This document shows positions 12,201-22,843 of a stretch of DNA of 64,000 bases, piece after piece (position 1 is the first letter of the stretch; every line of letters begins with the position of its first letter). The notes below the pieces were generated by a model. The model had not been told where the DNA came from. It worked only from the letters and a program-made list of their open reading frames with translations, and did not search any database. The stretch lies in the NCBI GenBank assembly GCA_013398955.1, contig VWPU01011770.1, positions 1-64,000 on the forward strand, read 5' to 3'. Made by a program: the position numbers and the translations under genes. Origin of the DNA: Callaeas wilsoni (lineage: Eukaryota > Chordata > Aves > Passeriformes > Callaeidae).

Positions 12201-14580
12201 ATTTACACACGTATTTGCATGGCTGCTTTTAGATCTTTTGAAAGTCATTCTGTCAATACACTATTTTTGCCAGCAGTATTTTTTTGTCTCAGCCCTGGTA
12301 CATGATAACTGGTTGTCAACAATATGAACTAAAGGCCATTTGGTGGGAGTGCTGCTAAAGTCTGGCAACATAATGTGCCTTTTTTGTACCTGCTCCTGGA
12401 AAGTCCCAAGGCCTGACACTTCTCCATTACTCTGGCACAGCATGCAGACACAGTGTAAGCCAGGGACCTGAGAGGCTTGCTGACGATTGTCTGGGTTGTA
12501 TCTGCTTAGACAGTGGGCTTTTGGAGGATTTGTCTCTTAAATCCTAGATATACAGGATTCTGTCTGTTAGGATATATTTGGTGAAGCTGGGCTGGCTCCT
12601 AAGAATTCTTCCGGTACAGAGATAGGTCAACATGTGAGCAGGAAGAGGCTCAGAACGTGTAACAGTAATAATCATGATTAATTTTCCTCTGCGGCTCTCT
12701 AAAGACAGAAAGGAATGAATCTTGTGAGCAGTGAACTATCTGCTGCCTCACTATTGCTTTTAGCCTCGTTTCCTGCACTCCCAGCTTTCTTCAGTCACAG
12801 CGGCATGTTCAGAGTGAAACTTGCATACTGAGCTTTCGATTGCCTTCAGCTGAAAACTTGTCCCAAATCCTCCACTGAGGCTTTTTAGGAGAAGAGCCCA
12901 ACTTATCCAAACAATCACATGGATGCTTTGTCTGGATCTTTCTGTTTCTTCCGTCTTCGCCCCTCCTAAGTGCATCCTTACAAAGCTTTAGAGAGAGTTT
13001 TCCTTAGGAAATACCTGCGGGGATCTTCTCTGGAAACTCCTGGGTTACTAACCATTAACTTACTCTGCTAAATTAACAAGCAGATGTTTGGCTGCAGCAC
13101 TGGCCAAAGTAAAAAAGTAGTAGTGAATAAAAGCACCATTTTTCAATAAGAATAGTAGCATGATATAAAAATTGCCAAGTTTTGAGAAGAAACAGTCTTC
13201 ATCATTTTTCTCTTGTAATTACTTCAAATGCAGCAGAATGGATTTTTATCTCAAATTTGTGGGTTTTAAGACCACTCATTTCCTTTGGGAATTCATCTGC
13301 ATTTTATTAACAGCACACTATTTTTTCATATTGTAGCATTTATCAGTTGAAATATGTACTTTTTATAGACATTGAGAGTATTACTGATAACAGAGAGACA
13401 TCAGTTACCAAGTTCTAGAAGAAAAACTCAAACAAAACCAGGAACATAGAAAAGGATGTTACAGAGGCAATCCAGACATGATCTCAAGAAGTGACCAGCT
13501 ATGGCCAACTCTCTCTTTTGTTCTAACATTGATGATGCCCATAGCCACAGGTAGCCTTGTATTCCATATGTAATGCTCTCCACACGGAGCCAGGGCTGGG
13601 TTATGGGCTGTGGGACTGATTGTTGGGTAGTTTCACTTCTCTCCCAGGAAGAGAGTAACTGAACACAGTGAGTAGCACAGCTGGTGCCTTTTTAATGGAC
13701 AATGTTGTTGGACATGTATTTTGGTAGCCTCTTGAGGTCTGTGGATATCTCTGTAATTTAGTTGGGGACATTTTTCAGGGCTGAACTGTCAAATCTCCAG
13801 TGCTGCCTGTTCCTCAGACTCCTGCTTTCAGCTTGTACTCTGGGCATGGAGGTTTACCCAGAGAAAGATGACATCAGGACTGCAGCATAAATCACACTGA
13901 GACGGGGTGTGTGCATGTATTGAAGAAGAGAGGGAAGAGAGGAAGGTCAACCTGCCTGCACATTTAATGGAAAACACTTCTAAGGATATTTCACTGGCCT
14001 TCTACAGCTCTCTGGCCACTGCACACTTGTTTTCCCACTTCCCAGATGAGCCTGCTTTGCTGGGAGGTCTCAGAGCACGCACAACATGCCTGTGAGATGG
14101 TGGCAAATACACTGAGTGCTTATGTTCTCTTCCTGTATGTTTTGTAGGATTCCCTGATGTATGAAAACCTTTGACTGTATCCCATATCTGTCACCTGGCT
14201 GTGCCAAAATATGGGCATTCGAAACCAACAAAAGCTTGTGTGAATTCACAGTATATTGAGTGCTGCTCCATAGCTGCTACGCGGCTCTTCAGACACAGAA
14301 CTGAATGGCATCATCCATTGGGGTGTAGCAAAACATTGCTGCTGTGCCCTGATTTGCCTGTAAAGCTGTCGGTGGATGGCTCAGGGCAGTCTCCAAGGGA
14401 GCAACTTTAATTAGAGGCAGATGTGCTGGAAGTGCTATCTAGTAGGAAGAGCAAGGCATATGTGCAGATAGGACACCTTCATCTTTCCAGACATTTTAAT
14501 ACTTCCTGTTAGATGATCAGCACATCTCTGTGCTCACAGTGGAAAAAGAATGAAGGTGTTTTAAGCCTTCATTTAAGCAC
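9264..14580. other. Unique non-coding DNA
   Basis: More than 5 kb without a supported gene. Frames of 60-110 codons occur on both strands (for example 11838-12167, 10864-11103), but none shows a domain, a signal peptide followed by a coherent protein, or consistent splice sites. T- and A-rich short tracts occur near 10505-10525 and 9450-9460. I see no recognised repeat. Confidence 0.45.
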
Positions 14581-16589
14581 CATCTGTGAGGTGCTTTGAG
14601 ATCCCTGGGATGGAAGAAGGATAGTGATGGATGTGTGTGGTGGCACACAGAAATCAGCAATGTACTTTGGGGTGTGAGGAGCAATTTGTAATGGTCTGTG
14701 TTAGACTGTTAATGGCAATTTGCTTTAGTAACACCATGGATTTGTTTGCATCAGCTTCACGCACAGCCTTGTTCCTTTTCAAGCAGTTCAGGAATCTGAC
14801 AGGAGATGGTTGATTTCCTACATTCATACGCTTTGGAGAAGAATTTTACAAACTTGAAAACATCAATAATGCTTTAGTGATTTCATGAAACTGTTGATTT
14901 TTTAAGATTGGTTTTATTTAACTACTAGATTACAACAAATGGGTTAATTTATCTCACTATGTCTTTATATGTATTTAGACAGTTCCTATCTCTGTAGGAC
15001 TTGTGTGTCTCCCAAGTATTTTAAAACAGAAAAAAGCCTTTCCTTCACATTTCTATCTAGCCACTAAGAGGAATAGCTTGATCAGACTATAGGGCTTGGT
15101 TTTGTTGGGCTGGCTACAAGCATTCTTTGCATGATTGTGTGTGAAGAAATGAAGCTCAGGAGAGAAGTTTTGCATTTGCTTCTGACTGCATTCAGCTCTG
15201 GGTTATTTCTATCTCTGTGAGGCAAAGTAAGTTCCACAGTGCAGAAATGCTGCCTGGGAAATGTGAAACTCCCAGAGTCTTTTCTCACCCCTTGGTCAAT
15301 GGTGGCAATGCTCCAGCAGGAGCTGGCTATGGAAGATTATGAAGGGCTTTGAATATCAGAAAAGAAGACCAAAGTTTGCACTTAGTCTGCTCACTTTGGG
15401 TGAGCAAAGCACCACACTGCTCTCCTTTGCTATGCAGACATTTGCTGCATTTTACACCTGCTGTGGTTTATTTCAAAGCACAGAAAATTGCAGTAATTAA
15501 GATGCAAGACACAATTTATGCACCAGTGTGTCCAGGCGTGCACTCCTTAGGATGAGGTGCAATCTTCTGGCCTGTCCCACCTGGAAAAGGGCATTTCTGC
15601 TGACGTGGTTGTTCAGCCATCCACTGGCAATGTGGAGGACACAGACACCCTAAGGCTGTGAGACAGATGCAGCAGCTGACTAAGAAACTCTGCTGCAGTT
15701 GGGATGTAAAGGAAATGTTTAGCACAAAACTGAGCACAGAGATGAATCTGCACAGTCCAGAATGGCAGGTCCTAAACAAGACACCGGACCAAAGAGATAT
15801 CAGCTTCCTTGACCATTTCACTGTTCCCACAAGACAGAATTTTACAGAGTTGCAGTTCCACCGTGATGTTGAGAGCAGTTGGCTTCTGGAGACAACAGAG
15901 ATCTGAGCAAAGAGTGTCCCAGTCATTTCTTGTGAGCATGTGCATCATCTGATGTGAGTTACTCCTGCAGTAAAGCTTAGAAGAGCCTTTACAACCCATC
16001 GACACCCACACAACCCTGCACCCATATGCCACAGAACAATTATCAGGAGTTTCAGTTGCTATCCGTTCAGGCCTGCCCAGGCTAGCCTTAATCTTTCTGG
16101 TCTGGGCAATCTGAGCTTTGTAAGTATGGTGGCATGGATCTTACCAAGCTTGCCAGAGGCTGTGGAGACATTTGTAGGTTGATGCCACCAAGTCCTCATT
16201 ACTAGTAGCATCCCGTAAGCTGGAATCCATTCAGCTCAGCTGTGCCTAAGTGCTGACTTCAGGCTTTCCTCCTGTCTATGGACAGGTTGTGGTGTTTTGG
16301 TCCCTCAGTTCAGTCTTTTTTGCTGTCTTTTCTCTTCTTGCCTTTTCTGCCACAGGCCAGAAAGAGCATCCCATCGTGCTGTGTGACAGGGAAGGTGGAT
16401 AGGAGAGTTCTCTAGAGTAGCTAAGGCTTAGGGACGGACAGGGTTTCACCACCTCATCTCTATTGTGCCTCTTGGCTAGGGGAGATGTTCTGCAAGTCTA
16501 ATTCAACATGATGGCACATGCTAAATCAAGAAATTAACATTTGCCTTAGTTAGATGGATGTTCATTTGGTGTCTCTCACTCTACCGCTC
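14581..16589. other. Unique or anciently repetitive non-coding DNA
   Basis: No supported gene. The segment 14591-14608 (GTGCTTTGAGATCCCTGG) resembles the tail of old amniote SINEs. Around 15336-15380 the wording GAAGGGCTTTGAATATCAGA is reminiscent of an old dispersed repeat that I cannot name with certainty. Between 15516 and 15926 both strands are open over about 80-136 codons, without a recognised product. Confidence 0.35.
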
Positions 16590-17341
16590 AGCCTAGGCAC
16601 GAGGCCAGCGGCACAGTTCAGCTCGAAGCCCTCACTGCTCTCTGGAGTTCTATGGAAGATGCGACACGTTTTAAGGCACAAATCCCCACAGTGTCCGAGA
16701 GCAGCGCAGCTCTGCAGCAGCACGCGGCAGAAGGCTGGTTTAAAAGCAAGCCACCGATGGCGATTTGGGCTCCTGCAGGAACCCTCCGGCGCTGCTCCGG
16801 GCTGGCTGCTCCGGACGGAGCCCGCGGGCAGCGCATAACCCCGCAGGCAGCGCGTAACCCCGCAAAGCTCCGGGGGCCGGGATAAGCCCGGGCTCAGCCG
16901 GCCATCGGCAGTAGTGTCCCCGCACCACGGGATGTCACTATGGAGCCAGCGGACACCTTTGTATTTCTCTGCATTTATAGCCTTTCCTCTGGCGCTGTGA
17001 CCGCGCGTCTCTGAGGGCACCGCTGCCTCCAGCGGGCCCTGGGGCCGCCGAGCGCACCCCGGCGGGCACCGGGCAGCCCGCCCGTCACTGGGCTGGAGAA
17101 AATTATTCGCCCCTTTTTGCCTCCCAAGTAACCTCTGCCTCTCGGGGACGGCACCGCCTCCCCACCCCGCCCGGGGAGCAAGGGACAGGGACGCCGCTGC
17201 CGCCCGGGGGCTGCGGGCAGCCGGGCCCCGGGACCGGACCCCCGGCTGCGGAGGCCGCCCGCATCCAGCCCCGTAGCATCGCGGAAGGAGGAGGGGGGCG
17301 AAAGCGGGTTCACTTCCGCCTGGCTGCAGGAACCACAAGCC

Positions 17342-17470
17342 CCCAGAATATATTAGAATAATAATAATAGAAAGGTCCCCCCCAGCCCCGTTTTTGTCCC
17401 CCTGGAAGGCGGGGGTGGACAGCAGAGCAGCGAGGCTGCCGGCGGGCGGATCGATGTGGAGCCGGTGAGG
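17342..17470 (+). promoter_or_regulatory. Possible core promoter and first-exon end inside the CpG island
   Basis: An AT-rich patch (AATATATTAGAATAATAATA, about 17346-17365) interrupts otherwise GC-rich DNA and contains a TATA-like element. About 100 bp downstream, CCGGTGAGG (17462-17470) is a good match to a 5' splice donor, with GT at 17465-17466. An ATG at 17454 lies just before it (ATGTGGAGCCG), in a poor initiation context. A short first exon of roughly 90 nt ending at 17464 is therefore possible on the plus strand. The AT patch may equally be a chance AAT microsatellite, and transcription could run the other way or start at several GC-box sites. Confidence 0.25.
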
Positions 17471-17880
17471 CACCGCGGCCGGTCCCAGCTCCCCGCCGGC
17501 ACCGCGGCCGCGGCCGGCAGGACAAGCGCAGCCTCCCCGCGGAGAGGCCAGGGAGAAGGTCTGTGCTTTGCCTTTGTACTTAGCGTGCCCGGCACCAGGC
17601 TGTGCCCTGGGCGGGCTTCTGGCAGCCCGCGGCCGCCCTGCAGCCAGCCGGGCAACAAAGCCCAGCCGGGGTCCGTGCGGGGCTGCAGCCTTCGGGGGGC
17701 TGGGGAGAGCCCCGAGCTCTTTGTCAGCACCCGGCTCTCTTCGGTAATTCCCAAATATGTGCCTTCCAACCGCCCCGAACCCCCTCCCTGTGCTGGGGGT
17801 CTGGTTATTTGAGGCTTCAGGGAGAACTGGCTCCATGGAAAAGGCTCTGGCATGTGCCTGGCGGTGCCGGTTGGGCCTGG

Positions 17881-18183
17881 ATGCTGCAGGACGGAGATGC
17901 CGCGGGACGGGGATGCCGCGGGACGGGGATGCCGCGGGACGGGGATGCCGCGGGACGGGGATGCCGCGGGACGGGGATGCCGCTGGAGCGGGATGCTGCA
18001 GGACGGGGATGCCGCGGGAGCGGGATGCCGCGGGACGGGGATGCCGCGGGAGCGGGATGCCGCGGGACGGGGATGCCGCGGGACGGGGATGCCGCTGGAG
18101 CGGAATGCTGCAGGACGGGGATGCCGCGGGACGGGGATGCCGCGGGAGCGGGATGCCGCGGGACGGGGATGCCGCGCTGCCGG
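17881..18183 (+). repeat. 16-bp GC-rich minisatellite with 112-bp higher-order organisation
   Basis: Eighteen consecutive 16-bp units with no insertions or deletions occupy 17881-18168, followed by a partial unit. The consensus (type A) is ATGCCGCGGGACGGGG, with three CpGs and a SacII-type CCGCGG. Variants are B (GGGAGCGGG in place of GGGACGGGG), C (GCTGGAGCGG) and D (ATGCTGCAGG start). The order is D A A A A A C, D B A B A A C, D A B A, so D opens and C closes each block of seven units. No unit contains a stop codon on either strand and 16 is not a multiple of 3, so all six frames stay open. This explains the long spurious open frames here (16-residue periodic proteins). Length is probably polymorphic between individuals. 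Confidence 0.97.
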
Positions 18184-18231
18184 CCGGCGCTGCAGGCAGG
18201 CACAGGGAGTCTGGCGGGGGGGCAGGAAGGG

Positions 18232-21200
18232 CTCCCCAGGCTTGTCATGTGAGCCACCGGCAAGCCAGGCTGCTTGCCCGCTGGGCCAAGTTGAGTGCCA
18301 TAGATGCACCTTCCCATGCCAGATACGCCTTCAGTGACTTGCCATTCAAATATCTTAAGATCGTTGCTTTTCACATCTTAAACATTTCCCAAGTTTTGAC
18401 TCGTTATTTTTAATCTGGAGGCTCAGCGGGATGGTCTTGAGTGTCTTTACACGAGTCACTTCCAGACTCACACGAAGACAGTAGTTGGAATGGGCTGCCT
18501 TTGAAGCCAATCACAGCCTAAAACTCCTCATTTCACCAGTGACATAATCCATCTGCCTGTCTAGCCATTCCCGGTTTGGATCTGATGCCCTAGTTTAAGG
18601 GATCACCATCAACTGGCTGAGCAGTTTAAGAGATTGGTGGTGGTAAATACAGTATTAGAAGTGGAGATGAGCACTGTGGACTTCTACTGAAACAAGACAG
18701 AAGGTTAAATTAGCCATCCTCTCCTAGGGTCAGGTGCAGAGCTCCCCTCTGTCCTTTTACTGTCACTTCAGTGCAGCATTCAGGTTTTCTCTCTTGGCAG
18801 ACTCTGGGCATACTCTGTCCAACAGAGATATTGAGCACTGAGATCCTGTAAAAACGTTGCTGCAGCAAAGTCTTTAACACTGACAGAAGTCCCAACAGGG
18901 ATGACTTACTGGCTGCTGGAACACTCTTTTCCCATTCTTTTTAAAAAGTAACTGCTCTAGTAAACTATTGCACCTGCACATGTCAATAGTTTTCTTCACA
19001 AAAGTGAAACCTGTGGTCTGTATGTCTTCAAGTCATTCTCATTGGAGTGAGAATTCTCAGGATCATGCAAAGATTGAGGTTAGGATAAGTATATGTTAAA
19101 TGAGAGAATAAATGTATTGACTGCTGTGATCTCTGGTATACTTTTAAGAGGTAGAGAGGCTGATGAGCTGAATGGGTAGGGCTATTCCAATAGTGCTGAT
19201 GCTGAAGGTAACTTCTTAACTAGGGATCATAAATGTGCTGATTCTGTTTATATTTATCTTCATTCTTTTTAAATTTGTGTTTGATGCCTTAGAGAGCTGA
19301 ACACCTTGAATCCCGGAGTGCTTTGATGCCTCAAGCCTGGACGCTGGTAGCTGAGCATTGTACTTTGGAAATCCTGCCAGAAGCCTGCACAATTTAACAT
19401 TACTTTAATGTATAGCAATGTATAAGAGAAGTGATTTGTTTAAGACTAGTGAAAGACTGGCCTCTCATTGCCCTGTGCCTGCACTTCCCCTTCCATTTCC
19501 ATTCCTCTTGCCCCTTTTTGTCCAGCCAGAAGTGTGACAGCTAGAATTGTTTAGGAGCTGCTTGCCCCCCTTTCTGAACCTTTTACAGGAACTACAGTCA
19601 GAAGAGGTAAGAGGGAAGAGAAAGTGTGAGTGTTCAGTCTAGAGAGACATCCAGAAAGGAAGGTATGGCACAGAAGGAACGAGACGCAGTGAGCTAAAGC
19701 AGTCTTGAGAGCTGTTCCGTGAAAAGAATAAAAAACAACTGGTCCATCTGTCATCTTGCTCATTTCCTTTCATGAAGTCTGAAGGTGTGTTGAAAACAGT
19801 TTAGAGTTCATGTTCTGAAGCATGTGAATTAAGCTCCTAACTTATATGTGAGAAAGTGGAGTGACTTCTCAGCGGTCCTGCAGTCACAGCCTCACGTAGC
19901 ATCCAGCTGGGGTGCAAGTGTCTTGTGGTGTGGTTAGTTGCAAAGAGTTTTAATAATGGGCTGTAGAACATAGTTACGCTTTTGCTTGTGAATCTGCAGA
20001 GGAAGGGAAATAATTTTCTTTGATTCTGCTTCCCTTTGAATAATTTCTTCTGAGTTCTCTTCTGCCTGTGATGTGACTTGAATTTGTGGTGGGAACAGGA
20101 TGCACCTCTGGCTTCTTGGTCGGCTGGAGAAGGAAAGTGCTACCTGGTTAGGTGGTTATGTAGATCTGCTGCTGTAACATGGTTGACAGCTGCAATAGCA
20201 TGGTTAACTCTAATTCAGCTGTGTATCTTTCCTGTAAACTGAGTCTTGTGAAGGTGGTCATCACTTCAGAGTCGGTTACACTCAATTGTGAGCTTGGGAT
20301 TTATACCACAGAAACATTTGCCTTAGCACAGAGACAAGTGGGTAGGAAGGAGTAAAAGTAGTAAAATGAAACCTTTGGATTATACTATTCAATGCAAAGA
20401 TGTCAAAGTAATTGAGAGGTGCTTCACCTGTGAGTGAAGTACAGTTCTGAAAGTCAGAAGTACAGCATAGTGCTGAACAGTATGGTAGAGGTAGAGCCAT
20501 CCCTCTGCCATAGGCAGCAGTGATACGGAGCATGATTCCTTCTGCATCTGTTGTCTGATGTAGACCTTTAAATTGCTGAGATTTCATCTTGGTCTGTAAA
20601 AACTAGGGTAACATGTCCCCCAAAACCCTTACTAGCGGTTGTAATGTTATTTGAATGCTGTTGTGTGGATTTCTCTTTAAAACTGGGTTTACTCTCCAGA
20701 AGCCAGGGGAATCTGAATATTTATCTGCATTAGCAGAATGGTATTAAATGCAAAATCCTTAGCTGCCATGAATATTTATTCTTATCTTAGCTGGCTTCAA
20801 ACTGCATCTCTGGCTGATTGCCATCTCTGAAGGTTATTTTCACAGAGGTTTTGGAGTGGACGCTCACACACTGATACACCTCCAGATTTCATGTTCCCTG
20901 ATATTTCTAAACAGATTGTCAGTAGTTGGCAAACAACTACATAAAAACAGACAGTCAGTGAAGAAAGTATGGGCCCAAAAATACCTTTGGGCATCAGTAG
21001 ATATCACTTTAAATCATCAGATCATAACTATTTCAGTATATGTAAATACTCTCAGTCTCTCACAGTGCTCTCTTAAGATCGAGAGCCTTGAAATTATCCT
21101 CCTAGTTGAAGCCTTAGACCTTCAGATAGAATAAGATACATTTTGAGATCCTATAGGAATTTTTTTTTTTTTGAAAACTGCCCAGTAATCTTTCTGTCAG

Positions 21201-21535
21201 TGAGTCATATTCTAGAAGGTTTCACTGTGGAACCAGGCATCCGTAGACACAGGTCTGCGAGCACAGCAGGGTATGTATAGAATCTCCCTGGACACACTGA
21301 GTCCATGGTGGATGAAGTGTTCATTGAGTGCACTGGAGGAGGTTTCTGAGCATAGAGCTCTCCAGTGTGGGTGCTGGCCCTTGTGGGTATTTTGTGGGTA
21401 GTGCTGTTATTCCTTTTAGCTGAGTACTGGCAGCCCGTCTCCATTCTTGATCAGTGCAGAGGGTCAGTTTAAGTATTATAGAAATATATTAATATTTACT
21501 AAGGCCCTACGGTCTAGTTCCAAATATACCCAAGA
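18232..21535. other. Unique non-coding DNA downstream of the CpG island
   Basis: No supported exon, RNA gene or major repeat. A T13 run lies at 21160-21172. The segment around 19850-19910 has weak similarity to a reversed MIR core (GTGACTTCTCAGCGGTCCTG), too weak to annotate. If the island promoter fires to the right, this is intron 1 of that gene. Confidence 0.45.
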
Positions 21536-21865
21536 AAAATCACAAAATAATTTAGGATGGATGTGACTTGTGGAGTTGATATTGTCCAACCTGCTGCTGA
21601 AAGCATGGCCAATTTTTAGCAAGTTCCTCAGGGCTTGGTTCAGTTAAATTAGCAATATCTCCAAAAAGAGAGATCCTACAACCTCTCTGATGCAATTTCA
21701 GTGTTTGACCATCCCCATGAAAAAAAAAAATCTAATCAGAATTCCCCATGTTTCCGTTTGTGTCTGTTACCTTTCACTGCATATGTCTTGGAAGAGTCTG
21801 GTTCTGTCTTTTATACCTTCTTGGTAGGTAAAGGTGTATACATAAACAGGTTGATGTATAGAGAG
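21536..21865 (-). mobile_element. CR1 LINE, 3' end fragment (minus orientation)
   Basis: Read on the plus strand, the segment follows the reverse complement of a CR1 3' end as I remember it: ATCACAAAATAATTTAGG at the element's 3' terminus, then TTGTCCAACCTGCTGCTGAA (about 21577-21596), CAGGGCTTGGTTCAGT, AATATCTCCA, AACCTCTCTG (about 21680-21689), CAGTGTTTGACCATCCCCAT, and GAAGAGTCTGGTTCTGTCTT (about 21791-21810). The copy is diverged, about 330 bp long and 5'-truncated, and has an A-rich insertion (21720-21730) in the middle. The 67-codon frame at 21701-21904 is within it and not a gene. Confidence 0.8.
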
Positions 21866-22389
21866 AGCAAGGGTAGAAGAGATGTGAAAAGGGGCTTTTC
21901 ATAGCTGCTTTTCATTACAGGCAGCTTTCCTGAGGCTAAGATCTTCCATGTGGTTTACTCTGATGTGAAGTTAAGATTGTCATAGCTGTAGCCTTGCAAT
22001 GAACCTGTCTCCTAAATCCTGCCTTTGAACGCAGCATTATCTGACAAACTGGACCGTGTTACTGGACTGGATGAAGTGCTGAATTAATGTGTCTCCCTTT
22101 CTACCTGTGGAGTTTTCCAGGAGCTTCTTGCAGTTTCAGTAATGAAACCATTTGTTGGCATGTTTTTCCCCTAAGGGATTCATTTGATTTTGGAGTGGAT
22201 CCATCCTGTCATATTTGTATGGTGTAAGACATTTCCTTCCCTGACACCAAGTGTGCCCCTAGCAAAGTCACTGACCAGTGTCAGCAGTTTCCCAAATTTT
22301 AAACCTTGGTTACCATCAAGTGGCAGCGTTTTCTGCAAGGCAGCTTGTGACCATGAGCATCAAACACTGTGGAAGTTATAAATTTCTGT
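21866..22389. other. Unique non-coding spacer
   Basis: About 520 bp between the minus-oriented CR1 and the polypurine tract with nothing recognised. Confidence 0.5.
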
Positions 22390-22525
22390 GGGAAAGGGAA
22401 GAGGAAAGGGAAGAGAAAAGGGAAAGGGAAGAGGAAGGGGAAAGGGAAAAAGGAAAGTGGAAAGGGAAAGGGAAAGGGAAAGGGAAAGAGAAAGGGAAAG
22501 GGAAAGGGAAAGGGAAAGGGAAAGG
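22390..22525 (+). repeat. GGGAAA-type polypurine microsatellite
   Basis: A 136-nt stretch consists solely of G and A on the plus strand except for one T at 22458. The right part is a regular GGGAAA hexamer array (about 22461-22525); the left part is mixed with GGAAGAGGAAAG units. Long homopurine-homopyrimidine mirror repeats can form intramolecular triplexes (H-DNA) and are prone to length change. The overlapping lysine, glycine and glutamate frames are compositional artefacts. Confidence 0.95.
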
Positions 22526-22589
22526 TATGGATCATCTGTGCTGGCCTCATATGTCACTAGGCCTCATAAACAAGAACTTTGAAACAGCA

Positions 22590-22843
22590 TGCAGCTCTGT
22601 CAGGAGAGGTTTAGGCTGGATATTAGGAAGAGGTTCTTCTCCAGAGGGAGAGTTGGGCACTGGAACAGGCTCCTCAGGGAAGTGGTCACAGCACCAGCCT
22701 GACAGAGCTCCAGAAGCATTTGGACAATGCTCTCAGACACACTTTGGGATTACTGGGGTTGTCCTGGGCAGGGCCAGTTGGACTTGATGATCCTTGTGGG
22801 TTCCTTTCAATTCAGAATATTCTGTGGTTCTGTGATTCTGTGA
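22590..22843 (+). mobile_element. CR1 LINE, 3' end fragment (plus orientation)
   Basis: The segment follows an avian CR1 3' region as I remember it: GGTTTAGGCTGGATATTAGG (22608-22627), AAGAGGTTCTTCTCCAGAGG, GCACTGGAACAGGCTCC (about 22657-22673), CAGGGAAGTGGTCACAGC, GGACAATGCTCTCAGACA, GTTGGACTTGATGATCCTTG (22778-22797), and the tail TTCTGTGGTTCTGTGATTCT ending near 22843. It is about 250 bp and 5'-truncated. The 5' boundary is approximate; a few tens of bases of unassigned sequence separate it from the polypurine tract. Confidence 0.92.

Larger units (their letters stand above)
16590..18230. promoter_or_regulatory. Large CpG island
   Basis: GC content and CpG density rise sharply at about 16590 and fall again after about 18230. 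The core (about 16990-17710) has many GC-box-like GGGCGG or CCCGCC words and long G or C runs. A 19-bp direct duplication (GGCAGCGCATAACCCCGCA) lies at 16827-16864. The right end is occupied by the 16-bp minisatellite. Islands of this size in vertebrates normally contain a promoter and first exon, but I could not recognise any encoded protein. Long frames on both strands (424 codons minus at 16562-17836, over 300 codons minus at 17353-18309) are explained by GC-rich composition and the stop-free minisatellite. Confidence 0.85.

Noticed and set aside
16835..16861. Two TAACCCC words considered telomere-like
   Set aside because: Only two copies inside a 19-bp duplication, so there is no telomeric array.
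16562..17836. A 424-codon minus-strand open frame in the CpG island
   Set aside because: Gly/Pro/Ala/Arg-rich composition follows from GC content. Frames on the other strand are open over part of the same DNA and no domain is recognised.
17881..18183. Regular repeat considered as a CRISPR array
   Set aside because: Units are directly adjacent with no spacers, and the genome is eukaryotic.
17353..18413. Long periodic open frames on both strands with 16-residue repeats
   Set aside because: The 16-bp unit contains no stop codon in any phase on either strand, so every frame is open through the array. This is an artefact of the repeat and not protein evidence.
19850..19910. Possible reversed MIR core
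   Set aside because: Only a short GTGACTT-type match with no ordered flanking segments.
22461..22525. GGGAAA array considered as interstitial telomeric repeat
   Set aside because: The vertebrate telomere unit is TTAGGG. This array has no T.
22278..22787. A 169-codon frame rich in Lys, Gly and Glu
   Set aside because: It is translation of the polypurine microsatellite joined to a CR1 tail.
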